Position numbers and translations under genes: made by a program. The notes under the pieces are model-generated. The model was not told the origin of the DNA, did no database searches, and saw only the letters and a list, made by a program, of their open reading frames with translations. From JBDSGC01 sp046594105 (lineage in GTDB: Bacteria > Acidobacteriota > Thermoanaerobaculia > Gp7-AA8), in the NCBI GenBank assembly GCA_046594105.1, contig JBKJQB010000102.1:1-5668 (forward strand): a DNA stretch of 5,668 nucleotides, read 5' to 3'. Every line of letters begins with the position of its first letter. Positions within the stretch are counted from its first letter, which is position 1. Below are positions 5,108 to 5,668 of this stretch, one piece after another.

Positions 5108-5668
5108 ATGCCAGAAACCCGTGAGATTTCTCCCCGCACCGGCGATGTGGTCCTTCTGGTGGGGACGATGAAGGGACTCTTCCTTCTGCGAGCGGGTAAG
5201 GGCCGCGGAAAGTGGGAGGTGGGCGGGCCCTTTCTCGCTGGCAGCGCCGTCTACGGTCTGGCTTACGACGGACGAGCCGGACGGACCCGCATCTGGGCCG
5301 GCCCGCAGAGCATGCACTGGGGCGGCCTGCTGCGGACGACCGACGATTTCGGTCGTACCTGGACGAATCCGGAAGAAGCCAACATCAAGTTTCCGTCGGA
5401 AACCGAGACTGCGCTGCGGCAGATCTGGCAGATCGCTCCCGGTCGTCCGTCAGAACCGGACGTTCTCTATTGCGGGGTCGAGCCTGCCGCGCTCTTTCGT
5501 TCGCAGGATGCCGGGGCCACCTGGTCGCTGATGGAGGGTCTGTGGAACCATCCGCAACGTCCTCGCTGGCAACCGGGCGGCGGCGGAATGTGCCTCCATA
5601 CGATTCTTCTCGATCCGGAGCAGCCCGGCCGGATGTGCATCGCCGTCTCCACGGGAGGCATGTACGCC
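5108..5668 (+). CDS. BNR/Asp-box (sialidase-like) beta-propeller protein, N-terminal part (runs off right edge)
   Basis: There are 187 codons from ATG to the window edge with no stop. The protein begins with a polar lead and then VVLLVGTMKGLFLLR (14-28), followed by KWEVGGPFLAGSAVYGLAYD (35-54), the usual opening blade of WD40/YVTN/BNR-like repeat proteins. Two Asp-boxes (S/T-x-D-x-G-x-T-W) are seen at 78-85 (TDDFGRTW) and 132-139 (SQDAGATW), and a third blade begins at CLHTILLDPEQPGRMCIAVSTGG (162-184). Asp-boxes are structural beta-hairpins, so they show the fold and not an enzyme activity. Sialidase catalytic residues cannot be assigned. There is no signal peptide, so this copy appears cytoplasmic. 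Database relatives are often called exo-alpha-sialidase or glycosyl hydrolase without proof. Family members are about 350-400 residues, so roughly half is missing here. Confidence 0.88.
   Translation, partial: MPETREISPRTGDVVLLVGTMKGLFLLRAGKGRGKWEVGGPFLAGSAVYGLAYDGRAGRTRIWAGPQSMHWGGLLRTTDDFGRTWTNPEEANIKFPSETETALRQIWQIAPGRPSEPDVLYCGVEPAALFRSQDAGATWSLMEGLWNHPQRPRWQPGGGGMCLHTILLDPEQPGRMCIAVSTGGMYA

Noticed and set aside
4372..5124. Plus-strand ORF opposite the response regulator
   Set aside because: It is antisense to a receiver domain with all catalytic residues intact, and its product is unlike any family.
4886..5317. Minus-strand ORF overlapping the propeller gene start
   Set aside because: It overlaps the well-supported propeller start and Shine-Dalgarno, and its product is low-complexity Gly/Arg/Ser.

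Overview
The window is GC-rich bacterial DNA. The coding stretches I counted run about 57-65% G+C, and the 289-420 spacer is clearly lower. It carries eight protein genes or gene fragments, two tRNA genes and one dense block of inverted repeats. The mix of gene families (DUF3494 ice-binding-like protein, YihY/BrkB membrane protein, single-domain GDT1 protein, exported thioredoxin, BNR/Asp-box propeller) and the clustered GC palindromes between genes suggest a free-living Gram-negative environmental bacterium. An Acidobacteriota-like lineage is my best guess. No marker gene settles this, so the placement is tentative.

Layout. At 1-288, on the minus strand, is the secreted N-terminal part of a DUF3494 ice-binding-like protein that runs off the left edge. 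Its 180-nt upstream spacer is AT-rich and holds a sigma-54-like promoter candidate and two palindromes. At 469-1026 (minus) is a small GAF-domain protein. At 1075-1968 (minus) is a YihY/BrkB-family inner-membrane protein. Directly upstream of that, at 2034-2229 (minus), are tRNA-Lys(TTT) and tRNA-Glu(TTC), driven by a good sigma-70-type promoter (TTGACA, 17 nt, TATGGT). No terminator is visible after tRNA-Glu, so the tRNAs and the YihY gene, and possibly the GAF gene, may share transcripts.

At 2390-2659 (plus) is a short one-domain UPF0016/GDT1 cation transporter. It converges on an exported thioredoxin-fold protein at 2774-3583 (minus), and a perfect 13-bp inverted repeat lies between them. 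Positions 3584-4320 hold no convincing gene. They contain the thioredoxin gene's promoter region, then a roughly 220-bp hairpin cluster with nested long inverted repeats (3796-4017), then unassigned DNA with one doubtful small ORF. At 4321-4794 (minus) is a stand-alone CheY-like response regulator. A 313-nt divergent spacer separates it from a BNR/Asp-box beta-propeller gene that starts at 5108 (plus) behind a near-ideal Shine-Dalgarno and runs off the right edge.

The genes do not form one pathway. The window reads as ordinary chromosomal housekeeping and accessory genes. I do not see a recognisable new multi-gene system. The items most worth a second look are the hairpin cluster at 3796-4017, the regulatory region of the ice-binding-like gene, and the identical AGGCTAGAAT elements in front of two unrelated genes.
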